In this document: one piece after another, positions 20,601-27,807 of the stretch
How positions within the stretch are numbered: the stretch's first letter is position 1
Layout: every line of letters starts with the position of its first letter
The notes under the pieces: generated by a model
What the model saw: the letters and a program-made list of their open reading frames with translations, nothing else
Database searches by the model: none
What the model was told of the DNA's origin: nothing
DNA from: Lysobacterales bacterium
Lineage (GTDB): Bacteria; Pseudomonadota; Gammaproteobacteria; Xanthomonadales; Xanthomonadaceae
DNA: 38,409 bases
Assembly: GCA_017302075.1 (NCBI GenBank)
Contig: JAFLEB010000009.1
Location: 1 to 38,409, forward strand
Direction of reading: 5' to 3'
Program-made: the position numbers and the translations under genes

Positions 20601-21039
20601 AGACGCTGGTGCCCGCGCCGACCTTGTTGGCGGAGAACACCGACGCCTCGGCCGAAACCACGGCCTGCACCGCGCCAAGCGTGGTGACGTCGTTGTTGAG
20701 GTTGGCATCGACCGTGCTGACCTGGTTCAGCGCGAGGTAGACGTTCTCCTCGGAGTCGGCGCCGGCGCCGGCCTTGGTGACGGTGACGGTGTAGGGACCG
20801 CCGACGCGCAGGCCACGCGCGGCATAGCGGCCGTTGGCGTCGGTGGTGGCGCGGCTCACGGTGCCCGACTCGACGTGGGTGATGGTGACCTCGGCGCCGG
20901 CGACCGGCTTGCCATCGGCGCCGACCACGGTGCCGCCGATGCCGGAGGACGTGCTCTGCGCGAATGCGGGGGCCGCGGCGAGCGCGAGCATCAGGCCAAG
21001 CGACAGCTTCGACAGCCGCGCGCGGTTCGGGTGAGTCAT
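17677..21039 (-). CDS. Oar-like TonB-dependent outer-membrane receptor with carboxypeptidase-regulatory domain
   Basis: 1120 aa. The signal peptide MTHPNRARLSKLSLGLMLAL...APAFA is cleaved near residue 27. A CarboxypepD_reg-like Ig fold (about 30-105) contains GKPVAGAEVTITHVESG and TDANGRYAARGLRVGG. The plug domain (about 130-245) includes NDIKNLPSINGNIQDFMRL and TKSGTNEFHGSVYG. A long 22-strand-type barrel follows, ending GFKYEF with the terminal Phe usual for BAM substrates. A dockerin-like loop DANNDGRCD lies in an extracellular region. I chose the ATG at 21039, which has GAGGTT upstream; an earlier in-frame ATG adds 18 residues before the signal peptide. Xanthomonads carry many such receptors; the substrate cannot be told from sequence. 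Confidence 0.93.
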   Translation of the reverse strand: MTHPNRARLSKLSLGLMLALAAAPAFAQSTSSGIGGTVVGADGKPVAGAEVTITHVESGTVSRATTDANGRYAARGLRVGGPYTVTVTKAGAGADSEENVYLALNQVSTVDANLNNDVTTLGAVQAVVSAEASVFSANKVGAGTSVSQNDIKNLPSINGNIQDFMRLDPRVAFTDRASGSMSAGGMNPRFNKITIDGVSASDTFGLEGNNMPTMRQPVSMEAIEAIDISLSNYDVTIAGAAGANVNAVTKSGTNEFHGSVYGTFRDGDWFGDNPITGAPFTEFTDEKTYGFTLGGPILKDKLFFFANYEKFKRGKPSPDLTNTPLLRADGDFDANDLAEVQRIASDVWGFDAGDTTGNGDTELEEYALKLDWNINDNHRANFRYSNLEQTRVRPEGSSATALSLSSNWYNHVKSVESYVGQVFSDWTENFSTEFKVSYRDYSAVRVNPTTAPTIQVYFDDNNASTAVTNGDFIRLGTERSSMGNALLTKTWNYFASATWTLGDHDVKFGAEYSDSEIYNYFLQDSWGNYSFYVPNVNGVSDYTNLIKGIYFDYDLQNNPTDPDAIPARYNNKNFGLFVQDTWYVNSNLTLTFGLRGDRPTTSPNPPYNACFASDRVANNTGPASCPNGGFGLDNSNTYSGKYVIQPRFGFNYTFDWDRPTQLRGGLGLFQGDAPQVWVGNAYQSTGMNYTSYQNLVCVDANNDGRCDNGVQFTADGLNPSIPASGAGVRNVNAIVDDFELPSVWKANLAFDHELPWHGVVASAEVLLTDVKNGIFYKSLNVGPGYIGPDGRRLYWNPNAANFLSTANNRFGRNSYFGDVYLLDNTDKGGSEQLTVSLNKPFSLDSDWSWNIAYTYTNAEEVGALTSSTAGSGYGGQYAFNINEDDVSTARYEIKDRFSGSLNWKHAFFGDYETQIGLVYEGRSGRPYSYIFAGDANGDSRTFNDLFYVPAGRGDVLFGTINNSGVYVPSVTVSGTTYTAAQMETKFWEYMATQGELAAFQGTYARENDFRADWVNTFDLRISQELPGFFKGHKSKLWVDVQNIGNMLNKDWGHIYDYGFNGNVAVATLVGIDKATGKYVYSFRSGSEFGQAAALSIPTDADGQTNGISQWSVQVGFKYEF

Positions 21040-21144
21040 GGCGATAACCTCATTGATCAACGGAAGATGGAGACAGCGGACGATGCACGGCACGAGCCGA
21101 CACGTCCGCCCTGCGACGGTTGTCGGCGAATTCTGGATCCCAGC

Positions 21145-21164
21145 CCCATGCGCTGCCGCATGGG
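21145..21164 (-). promoter_or_regulatory. Inverted repeat upstream of the TonB-dependent receptor gene
   Basis: CCCATGCG and CGCATGGG separated by 4 bases, a perfect 8-bp repeat about 106 bases before the receptor start. AT-rich GTTAAACTTTGG lies just upstream on the minus strand. It could be an operator or leader hairpin. The remainder of the 215-base gap (21040-21254) shows no gene. Confidence 0.45.
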
Positions 21165-21254
21165 TTCACCAAAGTTTAACACGGTAGATCGGGCCGATGA
21201 CGGTTTCGTGACAGCCGGCGAGGCCATGGAGAGTGCCGCCGCGGGCGTCCCCGT

Positions 21255-21848
21255 TCAGCCCGTGGCGCGAAGGTAGCTGGTGATGCCGTCGAGGAGCATT
21301 TGCACGGAAATCGCCACGATCACCATGCCCATGAGCCGCTCGATGGCGGTCAGGACGCGCGTCCCCAGCCACTTCTGCAGGTAGGTGGCCGAGAACAGGA
21401 TGACCGCGGTCGCGCCCCAGGCCAAGGTCAGGGCCAGCATCCAGTCGCCCATCCGCGCCGGCTCCTGGCTGCCCAGCAGCATCACCGCGGCCATGCCCGA
21501 CGGGCCGGCGATCATCGGGATGGCCAGCGGGACGATGAAGGGCTCCCCTCCGGGGACTTCCCCCATCACGCCTTCGGCGGTCGGGAAGATCATGCGCAGG
21601 CCGATCAGGAACAGGACGATGCCGCCGGCGATCGAGACAGACTCCTGGCGCAGGTGCATCAGCTCCAGCGCGTACTGGCCGCCCCACAGGAACAGCATCA
21701 GCACGCCCAGCGCGATCAGCAGCTCACGGGCGAGGATCCGCCGCTGGCGGGCGGGCGGCAGCGACTTCAGCAGCCCCAGGAACACCGGGATGTTGCCCAG
21801 CGGGTCCAGGATCAGGAACAGCAGCAGGGCGGCCGAGGCGACGGTCAT
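21255..21848 (-). CDS. MarC/YhgN family integral membrane protein
   Basis: 197 aa, normal for UPF0056/MarC. About six membrane segments are visible, including SAALLLFLILDPLGNIPVFL at the N terminus (the conserved DPxGN motif) and IVPLAIPMIAGPSGMAAVML (conserved PxxxGP). The biochemical function of the family is unknown; the original link to antibiotic resistance was withdrawn. The ATG at 21848 is 8 bases after the upstream SDR stop, so it is the third gene of a grxD-SDR-marC set. The frame is open upstream, but that is overlap with the SDR gene. Confidence 0.9.
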   Translation of the reverse strand: MTVASAALLLFLILDPLGNIPVFLGLLKSLPPARQRRILARELLIALGVLMLFLWGGQYALELMHLRQESVSIAGGIVLFLIGLRMIFPTAEGVMGEVPGGEPFIVPLAIPMIAGPSGMAAVMLLGSQEPARMGDWMLALTLAWGATAVILFSATYLQKWLGTRVLTAIERLMGMVIVAISVQMLLDGITSYLRATG

Positions 21849-21856
21849 GGGCGACC

Positions 21857-22585
21857 TCAGTCGATCTCGACGACCCGGCCGCGGGCATCGGCCGCGGCGC
21901 TGGACAGCAGTTCGACGCAGGCGGCGGCATAGGTTTCCGGCGCCCTGGCCTTGAAGTCGGTGTTCGGCTGGAAGGCGCGCGCGCGCAGGCCGGTGCGCAT
22001 CGGGCCCGGGCGGAGGCCGCTGATGCGCGGGCCGTCCGCGCCCAGCTCGGCCTGCAGCATCGGCACCAGCGCCGCCTGCGCGGCCTGGGCCAGGCCATAC
22101 CCGCCCCAGAAGGCGCCGGCGCCCCCGGCCCGGATCGGGTCGTCGATCGCGAACACCACCGCGCCGGCATCCGACCGGGACAGCAGCGGCAGGCAAGCCT
22201 GGGTCAGCCACCAGCGCGCGGTCAGGTCGACGTGGATGGCGCGGGCGAAATCGGCGGGATCGGTGTGTTGCAGCGGGGTCAGGCCCTTGAACTCGGCGGC
22301 GCAATGGAGCACGCCGTCGAGCCGGCCGAATTCCGCTTCCAGGCGCTGCGCGAGCTCGTCGAAGTCGTCCGGCGAGGCGCCTTCGAGGTCCAGCGGATAC
22401 AGCGCGGGCTCCGGCCCGACGGCCTTGGCCGCGTCGTAGACCCGGTTCAACGGGGCGGGCTTGCGGCCCAGCAGGACCACGGTGGCACCGGCCGCCGCGC
22501 ACGCGACCGAGGCGGCCGCGCCAAGGCCGCCGGCCGCGCCGACCACCAGCACGACCCGATCCTGCAGGGGTGCGGCGGTGCTCAC
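21857..22585 (-). CDS. YciK-like short-chain dehydrogenase/reductase, catalytic residues altered
   Basis: 242 aa with a GTG start at 22585 overlapping the grxD stop (GTGA). The NAD(P)-binding fold is intact: [12 protein letters not shown] (about 15-26) and [10 protein letters not shown] at the NAG position. Alignment by eye to E. coli YciK is clear through [19 protein letters not shown]. However, the catalytic set is eroded. YxxxK reads Y163-G-L-A-Q167 (Lys to Gln, codon CAG). The Ser-containing segment reads [11 protein letters not shown]. The Asn of the usual NVN reads IHVD. It probably binds a nucleotide but may not be an ordinary oxidoreductase. It sits between grxD and marC. Confidence 0.85.
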   Translation of the reverse strand: MSTAAPLQDRVVLVVGAAGGLGAAASVACAAAGATVVLLGRKPAPLNRVYDAAKAVGPEPALYPLDLEGASPDDFDELAQRLEAEFGRLDGVLHCAAEFKGLTPLQHTDPADFARAIHVDLTARWWLTQACLPLLSRSDAGAVVFAIDDPIRAGGAGAFWGGYGLAQAAQAALVPMLQAELGADGPRISGLRPGPMRTGLRARAFQPNTDFKARAPETYAAACVELLSSAAADARGRVVEID

Positions 22586-22905
22586 GCCTTCTGCGCGTCC
22601 GCGACCAGCCGGGCAAGCTCGCCGGACTCGGCGAGCTCGACGGTGATGTCGCAGCCGCCGATCAGCTCGCCGTTGATGAACAGCTGGGGGAAGGTCGGCC
22701 AGTCCGAATAACGCGGCAGGTTGGCGCGGATCTCGGGCTCTTCCAGCACGTTGACCGTGTGCATCGGGTTGGCGCCCGCGGCGCGCAGGGCCTGCACGGC
22801 GCGGCTGGAGAAGCCGCACATCGGGAACTGCGGGGTGCCCTTCATAAACAGCACGATGGGGTGGCCTTCGACTTCGGCCCGGATGCGGTCTTCGATGGAC
22901 GACAT
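22582..22905 (-). CDS. grxD: Monothiol glutaredoxin, CGFS type
   Basis: 107 aa. The CGFS active site is Cys30 in [19 protein letters not shown]. The conserved [19 protein letters not shown] holds the glutathione-binding TFP and GG motifs. Family members carry and transfer [2Fe-2S] clusters, working with BolA-type partners. AGGAG lies 8 bases before the ATG at 22905. The stop overlaps the GTG start of the SDR gene, so the two are coupled. The frame is open far upstream over sodB, but that is a shadow. Confidence 0.96.
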   Translation of the reverse strand: MSSIEDRIRAEVEGHPIVLFMKGTPQFPMCGFSSRAVQALRAAGANPMHTVNVLEEPEIRANLPRYSDWPTFPQLFINGELIGGCDITVELAESGELARLVADAQKA

Positions 22906-22988
22906 GGCGTTGCTCCTGCGGTGCGGCGGCCCGTGGGCGCCAGCGGCGATCGACGGCTTGTCGACGCTGCGGCAACGGGCTGTGGGGA

Positions 22989-23005
22989 TAGAATTGCCTA
23001 TTGTA
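22989..23005. promoter_or_regulatory. Divergent grxD/sodB promoter region, -10-like boxes only
   Basis: The 150-base gap between grxD and sodB holds TAGAAT on plus (22989-22994), 62 bases before sodB, and TACAAT on minus (revealed by ATTGTA at 23000-23005), 95 bases before grxD. Neither has a convincing -35 at the right distance. This is the only AT-rich patch in the gap. Confidence 0.35.
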
Positions 23006-23055
23006 AGTCTTCGCGCGGCCCCGGCCGCACCCACCGCCCTCCAACGGAGTCCCCC

Positions 23056-23634
23056 GTGGCCATCGAACTGCCCGCCCTGCCCTACGACCGCACCGCCCTG
23101 GAACCGCACATCTCGGGCGAGACCATCGACTTCCACTACGGCAAGCACCACCAGGCCTACGTGACCAACCTCAACAACATGATCGCCGGCACCGAGTTCG
23201 CCGACATGTCGCTGGAGGACATCATCCGCAAGTCGCAGGGCGGCATGTTCAACAACGCCGCGCAGGTCTGGAACCACACGTTCTACTGGCACTGCCTGTC
23301 GCCGAACGGCGGCGGCGAGCCCACCGGCAAGCTGGCCGAGGCGATCAACGCCGCGTTCGGCAGCTTCGAGAAGTTCAAGGAAGAATTCACCAAGACCGCC
23401 GTCGGCACCTTCGGCTCCGGTTGGGGCTGGCTGGTGCAGCGCCCGGACGGCGCGCTGGCGCTGGCGAGCACGCCGAACGCCGCGACCCCGCTGACCGGCG
23501 AGGACACCCCGCTGCTGACCTGCGACGTGTGGGAACACGCCTACTACATCGACTACCGCAACGCCCGCCCGAAGTATGTCGAGGCGTTCTGGAACCTGGT
23601 GAATTGGGACTTCGTCGCCGGCAACATGAAGTGA
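23056..23634 (+). CDS. sodB: Superoxide dismutase, iron type
   Basis: 192 aa, equal to E. coli SodB. It converts superoxide to peroxide and oxygen in the cytoplasm. Metal ligands are visible: His in [11 protein letters not shown], His in [12 protein letters not shown], and Asp and His in [19 protein letters not shown]. The sequence around FGSGWGWLV and [21 protein letters not shown] favours iron over manganese. The start is GTG at 23056, giving [12 protein letters not shown], with GGAGT 6 bases upstream; longer in-frame versions run over grxD and are artefacts. It converges on purK across a hairpin repeat. Confidence 0.96.
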   Translation: MAIELPALPYDRTALEPHISGETIDFHYGKHHQAYVTNLNNMIAGTEFADMSLEDIIRKSQGGMFNNAAQVWNHTFYWHCLSPNGGGEPTGKLAEAINAAFGSFEKFKEEFTKTAVGTFGSGWGWLVQRPDGALALASTPNAATPLTGEDTPLLTCDVWEHAYYIDYRNARPKYVEAFWNLVNWDFVAGNMK

Positions 23635-23641
23635 TTGATTC

Positions 23642-23741
23642 CCCTCTCCCCTCACGGGAGAGGGTGGCCGAAGGCCGGGAGAGGGTGATGCGCCCCCCCT
23701 CTCCTGTCGCTGCGCGACATCCTCTCCCACAAGGGGAGAGG
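23642..23741. repeat. Four tandem hairpins of CCCTCTCCC/GGGAGAGGG type (REP-like intergenic element)
   Basis: Between the convergent ends of sodB and purK lie four adjacent inverted repeats. They are 23642-23664 (9-bp stem), 23678-23704 (8-bp), 23705-23719 (6-bp, TGTCGC/GCGACA) and 23721-23741 (8-bp). The first, second and fourth share the same CCCTCTCC core, so alternative long-range pairings are possible. Such elements are widespread in xanthomonad genomes. It probably protects or ends both transcripts. Confidence 0.8.
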
Positions 23742-23749
23742 AAACAGGC

Positions 23750-24889
23750 TCAAACCAACGCGGCAATCACCGGCGCGACCTGCGCCTCGCGCTTAAGCAC
23801 CGCGCCGACCCGCCCTAGCGCATCGGCAAGTTCCATCGGTGCGTCCGCGCGCAAGGTCGCATGCCCGACCTTGCGACCCTCGCGCGGCTCCTTGCCGTAG
23901 TCGTGCCAGTGGCCGCCGGCCTCGCGCAGAACCGCCGACGCTTCCGGCATCGCGCCGATCCAGTTGAGCATGCAGGCGAGCCCGACCATCCGGGTATCGC
24001 CCAGTGGCAGGCCGAGCACCGCGCGCAGGTGGTTCTGGAACTGGCTGGTCTCGCTGCCCTCGATCGTCCAGTGGCCCGAGTTGTGCACGCGCGGCGCCAG
24101 CTCGTTGGCCAGCAGCTCGCCGTCCTTGCAGAACAGCTCCAGCGCGAACACGCCGACGTAGTCCAGCGCCTCGGCAAGCGTGCGCGCGTGCGCCAGCGCG
24201 GTGGCCTGCAAGCCGGCGTCGACGCGCGCCGGTGCCAGGCTGGCCGACAGCACACCATCGACGTGCCAGTTCTCGGTCAGCGGCCAGGCACGGAACTCGC
24301 CATCGCGCCCGCGCACCGCGACCACCGAAAGCTCTCGGTCGAAGTGCACGAAGCCCTCGAGGATCAGGCCCACGCTGCCGGCCTGCGCGCCGAGCGCCGC
24401 CCAGGCGCCGTCGATGTCGGCGGGCGACTTGATCCGGAACTGGCCCTTGCCGTCGTACCCGAGGCGGCGGGTCTTGAGGATGCACGGCGTGCCAAGGCGC
24501 GCGACCGCCTCGTCCAGCGCTTGCCGGCTCGGGATGTCGGCGAAGTCGGGCACCGGGATGCCGAGTTCGCGGAACAGGGTCTTCTCGGCCAGGCGGTCCT
24601 GCGCCACCGCCAGCGCGCGCGGGTTCGGGAACACCGGCACGCGCTCGCTGAGCCATTGCGCGGATTCCGCCGGCACGTTCTCGAAATCGAAGGTGGCGAC
24701 GTCGACCTGCGCGGCGAACGCGGCCAGCGCGGCCTGGTCGGTGTAGTCGCCGACGATCATCGGCGCGAACTGCCCGGCGCAGGCATCTGCGACGTTGTCG
24801 AGCACGCGGAAGCGCAAGCCCAGCGGTGCGCCCGCAAGCGCCATCATCCGGGCCAGTTGCCCGCCGCCGAGGATGCCGACGGTCGTCAT
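23750..24889 (-). CDS. purK: 5-(carboxyamino)imidazole ribonucleotide synthase
   Basis: 379 aa ATP-grasp enzyme of purine synthesis that carboxylates AIR with bicarbonate and ATP. It begins MTTVGILGGGQLARMMALA, the PurK signature. It has the ATP-grasp lysine region CILKTRRLGYDGKGQFRI and the metal-binding ELFCKDGELLANELAPRVHNSGHWT. I chose the ATG at 24889; upstream in-frame sequence belongs to the purE region. It begins 13 bases after the purE stop, forming a purE-purK operon whose products act in sequence. Confidence 0.96.
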   Translation of the reverse strand: MTTVGILGGGQLARMMALAGAPLGLRFRVLDNVADACAGQFAPMIVGDYTDQAALAAFAAQVDVATFDFENVPAESAQWLSERVPVFPNPRALAVAQDRLAEKTLFRELGIPVPDFADIPSRQALDEAVARLGTPCILKTRRLGYDGKGQFRIKSPADIDGAWAALGAQAGSVGLILEGFVHFDRELSVVAVRGRDGEFRAWPLTENWHVDGVLSASLAPARVDAGLQATALAHARTLAEALDYVGVFALELFCKDGELLANELAPRVHNSGHWTIEGSETSQFQNHLRAVLGLPLGDTRMVGLACMLNWIGAMPEASAVLREAGGHWHDYGKEPREGRKVGHATLRADAPMELADALGRVGAVLKREAQVAPVIAALV

Positions 24890-24902
24890 CGCAGCGCCCC
24901 GC

Positions 24903-25406
24903 TCATGCGCGCGGATCGTCGTGGGCGAGCACGTCGGCGGTCTGCCGCTCGCGGAACGCCGCCAGCGCCTCGCCGATCGCCGGGAATTCGCGGGCCAGCA
25001 TCGCCGCCGCGAACAGGCCCGCATTGGCAGCGCCGGCATTGCCGATCGCGAAGGTCGCCACCGGGATCCCGGCCGGCATCTGCACGATCGACAACAGCGA
25101 ATCCATGCCGTTCAGCGCCTTGCTCTGCACCGGCACGCCCAGCACCGGCAGGGCGGTCTTCGACGCCAGCATCCCCGGCAGGTGCGCGGCACCGCCGGCG
25201 CCCGCGATGATCGCGCGCAGGCCGCGCGCCTGCGCCGACGCGGCGTAGTCGAACAGCACGTCCGGCGTGCGGTGCGCGGAGACCACGCGCACCTCGTGCG
25301 GCACGCCGAGTGCCTCGAGGCGGGCGACCGCGTGCTGCATGGTCTCCCAGTCGGAACGGGAGCCCATCACGATGCCGACCAGTGGTGCGTCGCCTGCTGC
25401 TGCCAT
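24903..25406 (-). CDS. purE: N5-carboxyaminoimidazole ribonucleotide mutase
   Basis: 167 aa, class I PurE, which converts N5-CAIR to CAIR. Motifs include [16 protein letters not shown] (substrate phosphate loop), [15 protein letters not shown] and [17 protein letters not shown], followed by [19 protein letters not shown]. The ATG at 25406 is preferred: GGGGAGT lies 7 bases upstream. An in-frame ATG at 25439 would add 11 residues. It is the first gene of purE-purK and divergent from the UPF0434 gene across 73 bases, where TAGAAT (minus, 25447-25452) is a possible -10. Confidence 0.96.
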   Translation of the reverse strand: MAAAGDAPLVGIVMGSRSDWETMQHAVARLEALGVPHEVRVVSAHRTPDVLFDYAASAQARGLRAIIAGAGGAAHLPGMLASKTALPVLGVPVQSKALNGMDSLLSIVQMPAGIPVATFAIGNAGAANAGLFAAAMLAREFPAIGEALAAFRERQTADVLAHDDPRA

Positions 25407-25479
25407 GCTGGACTCCCCGCGGCGATCCGCGTGCGCCAAACCGTTATTCTAGCGATCCCTCCCGCGCCCGGCACCGTCA

Positions 25480-25749
25480 ATGGACCGCAAGCTGCTCGAC
25501 ATCCTGGTCTGCCCCGCCACCCGCCAGCCGCTGGCGCTGCTGGAGCCGGCCGGCCTGGAGGCGCTGAACCAGGCGATCGCCGCCGCCGCGGTGGCGCGCA
25601 ACGACGGCAGCCGCGAGGCCGCGCCGCTGCGCGAGGCGCTGGTCACCCGCGACCGCAAGACCGTGTACCGCATCGACGACGGCATCCCGGTGCTGCTGGC
25701 CGAGGAAGGCATCGCCACCGCCCAGCTCGACACCTTCCCCCGCGCATGA
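25480..25749 (+). CDS. UPF0434/Trm112-like small protein
   Basis: 89 aa. It begins MDRKLLDILVCPATRQPLAL and ends with the family motif DRKTVYRIDDGIPVLLAEE. YcaR-type relatives are about 60 aa; here about 25-30 residues (LEPAGLEALNQAIAAAAVAR onwards) are inserted between the two conserved strands. Only one Cys remains, so it is unlikely to bind zinc as Trm112 does. The stop overlaps the nadC ATG (ATGA), so the two genes are coupled. The function of the bacterial family is unclear. Confidence 0.85.
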   Translation: MDRKLLDILVCPATRQPLALLEPAGLEALNQAIAAAAVARNDGSREAAPLREALVTRDRKTVYRIDDGIPVLLAEEGIATAQLDTFPRA

Positions 25750-26621
25750 ACGCGCCGCGCTTCGCCCCGCCGCCGGCCTCGGTGGTGGACGCCGACGTCG
25801 CCGCCGCGCTGGCCGAGGACATCGGCACCGGCGATGCCACCGCCCTGTTGCTCGACGACGCGCCCGACAGCGCCTACCTGCTGTGCAAGGAAGACTGCGT
25901 GCTCGCCGGCCGGCCGTGGTTCGAAGCCTGCCACCGCGCGCTGGATCCCGGCGTCGCGTTCGACTGGCGCTTCGACGAAGGCGACCGCATCGCCAAGGGC
26001 GAGGTGGTCGCCACCCTGCGCGGACGCAACCGCGCACTGGTGATCGCCGAGCGCGCGTCGCTGAACTTCCTGCAGACCCTCAGCGGGACGGCGACCACCA
26101 CCGCCCGCCACGTCGATGCGGTGCGCGGCACCGGCGCCACCATCCTCGACACCCGCAAGACCATCCCCGGCCTGCGCATCGCGCAGAAGTACGCGGTGCG
26201 GGTGGGCGGCGGCGGCAACCACCGCATCGGCCTGTATGACGCGGTGATGCTGAAGGAAAACCACATCCGCGCCTTCGGTTCGGTGGCGGCCGCGATCCAG
26301 CGCGCGCGCGCGCTGCATCCCGCGCTGCCGCTGATCGTCGAGGTCGAGACCCTGGCCCAGTTACGAGAGGCCCTCGACACCGGCTGCTCGCGGATCCTCA
26401 TCGACGATTTCGATGCCGACACCCGCCGCGAGGCGGTGCGCATCGCCAAGGGCGCGCCGTACGCCGGCAGGATCCCGCTGGAAGTCTCGGGCGGCGTGGA
26501 CCTGGCCAGCCTGCGCGGCATCGCGGAGGACGGCGTCGACTGCATTTCGATCGGCGGGCTGACCAAGCACGTCCACGCGATCGATTTCTCGTTGAAACTC
26601 GGGCCGCCGCCCGCGGGCTGA
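25746..26621 (+). CDS. nadC: Nicotinate-nucleotide diphosphorylase (carboxylating), quinolinate phosphoribosyltransferase
   Basis: 291 aa enzyme making nicotinate mononucleotide from quinolinate and PRPP in NAD synthesis. N-terminal EDIGTGDAT is typical. ERASLNFLQTLSGTAT, the substrate-binding ILDTRKTIPGLR, and KYAVRVGGGGNHRIGLYDAV and MLKENHI follow. The C-terminal barrel part LEVSGGVDLASLRGIA holds the phosphate loop. It is translationally coupled to the UPF0434 gene and ends 3 bases from the convergent FHA gene. Confidence 0.96.
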   Translation: MNAPRFAPPPASVVDADVAAALAEDIGTGDATALLLDDAPDSAYLLCKEDCVLAGRPWFEACHRALDPGVAFDWRFDEGDRIAKGEVVATLRGRNRALVIAERASLNFLQTLSGTATTTARHVDAVRGTGATILDTRKTIPGLRIAQKYAVRVGGGGNHRIGLYDAVMLKENHIRAFGSVAAAIQRARALHPALPLIVEVETLAQLREALDTGCSRILIDDFDADTRREAVRIAKGAPYAGRIPLEVSGGVDLASLRGIAEDGVDCISIGGLTKHVHAIDFSLKLGPPPAG

Positions 26622-26624
26622 GGG

Positions 26625-27368
26625 CTAGACCAGCCACCAACCCAGCAAGGCCACCGCCAGCGCCACTGCCGCGAGGACCCACGGGTTCCGCAGTCCGCCA
26701 CGTTCCAGCCTCGGGCTGGCTTGCAACGGCCGTCCCGGGGACAGCACCTGGAAGCGCTGCGTATCGAAGCGCAATTCGTCGCCATGGCCTGCTTGCGCCC
26801 GGGTCACGCGCCGGCCATTGAGCCAGGTGCCGTTGGCGGAGCCGAGGTCTTCGACGATGAGTTCTTCCCCGGCCGCCGTGAGCCGTGCATGCATCCGCGA
26901 GATGCCGTCCAGCTCGACCCGCACGTCCGCCTCGCTCGCGCGCCCTATGGTGATGCCGCCGTTGAGCGGGAATGTCCGTCCGAACAACTCGCCCGACAGT
27001 CCGCGCAACACGAGTTTCGGCACCACCGGCCGCACCATGGTCGCGTCGAGGTCTTCGCCGCGCCGCCGTGGCGCACTGGGGGCCTCGACCGCGACCAGGC
27101 GCATGCGCACGCCACCGACCGCGAGCGCATCCCCCGGCCGCAACGCGATCACGCCATCGACCGGCCGCTCGTTGACCTCGACCAACCGGCCAGGCGGGAT
27201 GCGCAGTTGCACGCCATGCGAGCCGACCCGCAGCTCGCAATGCATGGGCGCGACGTCTTCGCCGGGCAGCACCAGGTCGGCGGCCAGCTCGCTGCCGAGG
27301 CTGTAGGCACGCTGCTCGAGGACCACCGGCGGGCGCTCCCCGCCCGCGAACACCAACTTCATCGCCAT
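26625..27368 (-). CDS. Membrane-anchored protein with two FHA domains
   Basis: 247 aa. A degenerate FHA-like domain covers about 18-85 (YSLGSELAADLVLPG, MHCELRVGSHG). A canonical FHA domain covers about 135-200: ITIGRASEADVRVEL, ISRMHARL, and GSANGTWLNGRRV with the phosphothreonine-contact Arg, Ser and Asn. A single C-terminal membrane segment (PWVLAAVALAVALLGWWLV) ends the protein, so the FHA domains face the cytoplasm. The start at 27368 has GGGAG 8 bases upstream; an ATG two codons later is possible. No Ser/Thr kinase, phosphatase or secretion gene is adjacent, so its phosphoprotein partner is unknown. Confidence 0.85.
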   Translation of the reverse strand: MAMKLVFAGGERPPVVLEQRAYSLGSELAADLVLPGEDVAPMHCELRVGSHGVQLRIPPGRLVEVNERPVDGVIALRPGDALAVGGVRMRLVAVEAPSAPRRRGEDLDATMVRPVVPKLVLRGLSGELFGRTFPLNGGITIGRASEADVRVELDGISRMHARLTAAGEELIVEDLGSANGTWLNGRRVTRAQAGHGDELRFDTQRFQVLSPGRPLQASPRLERGGLRNPWVLAAVALAVALLGWWLV

Positions 27369-27432
27369 CAGGGACTCCCTTGTCCACACGGACCGGCTTG
27401 CGATCCTTGCCCGCCGACGCCACATTGGCGCC

Positions 27433-27771
27433 ATGCCTACCCTGCTCATCTTAATGATCGTCGGCGTGACGGCGATGTTCCTGTTCACCGCCGCGCGCGC
27501 CGCGGCGGAGCGCGCCGCCGAGATCGGCCGCGACGCCTGCCAGGCCGCCGGCGTGCAATGGCTGGACCAGTCGGTGCATGCGACCGGCATGCGCCTGCGC
27601 CGGCGCGAGGACGGATGGCTGGGGATCGAGCGCACGTTCCGCTTCGAGTACTCCGAGGACGGCCACGATCGCCATGTCGGCCGCGTCGTCCTGCTCGGCG
27701 ATCGGTTGGTCGGCTTCAGCGGTCCCAGCCGAGCCGCGCAGGCGGTGGTACGCGACTTCCCGCTCCACTGA
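27433..27771 (+). CDS. DUF3301 family small membrane-anchored protein
   Basis: 112 aa. One N-terminal membrane segment (LLILMIVGVTAMFLFTAARAA) is followed by the DUF3301 pattern: CQAAGVQWLDQSVHATGMRL, GIERTFRFEYSEDG and GRVVLLGDRLVGF. The family is common in gammaproteobacteria and has no known function. It is transcribed divergently from the FHA gene (64 bases apart) and convergently with sspB (36 bases apart). Confidence is good for the family and nil for the role. Confidence 0.78.
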   Translation: MPTLLILMIVGVTAMFLFTAARAAAERAAEIGRDACQAAGVQWLDQSVHATGMRLRRREDGWLGIERTFRFEYSEDGHDRHVGRVVLLGDRLVGFSGPSRAAQAVVRDFPLH

Positions 27772-27807
27772 GCTGCCGCCTGCCGGACCGCGCAACGGCC
27801 CCTGGCG

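Noticed and set aside
17665-21276. 1203-codon open frame antisense to the TonB-dependent receptor
   Set aside because: Composition is that of a reverse-complement shadow. The receptor on the minus strand has a signal peptide, plug, barrel, ribosome-binding site and terminator.
25440-25480. Full purE promoter from TTGACG (25475-25480) and TAGAAT (25447-25452) on the minus strand
   Set aside because: The spacer is 22 bases, too long for a sigma70 promoter, so only the -10-like box is mentioned with purE.
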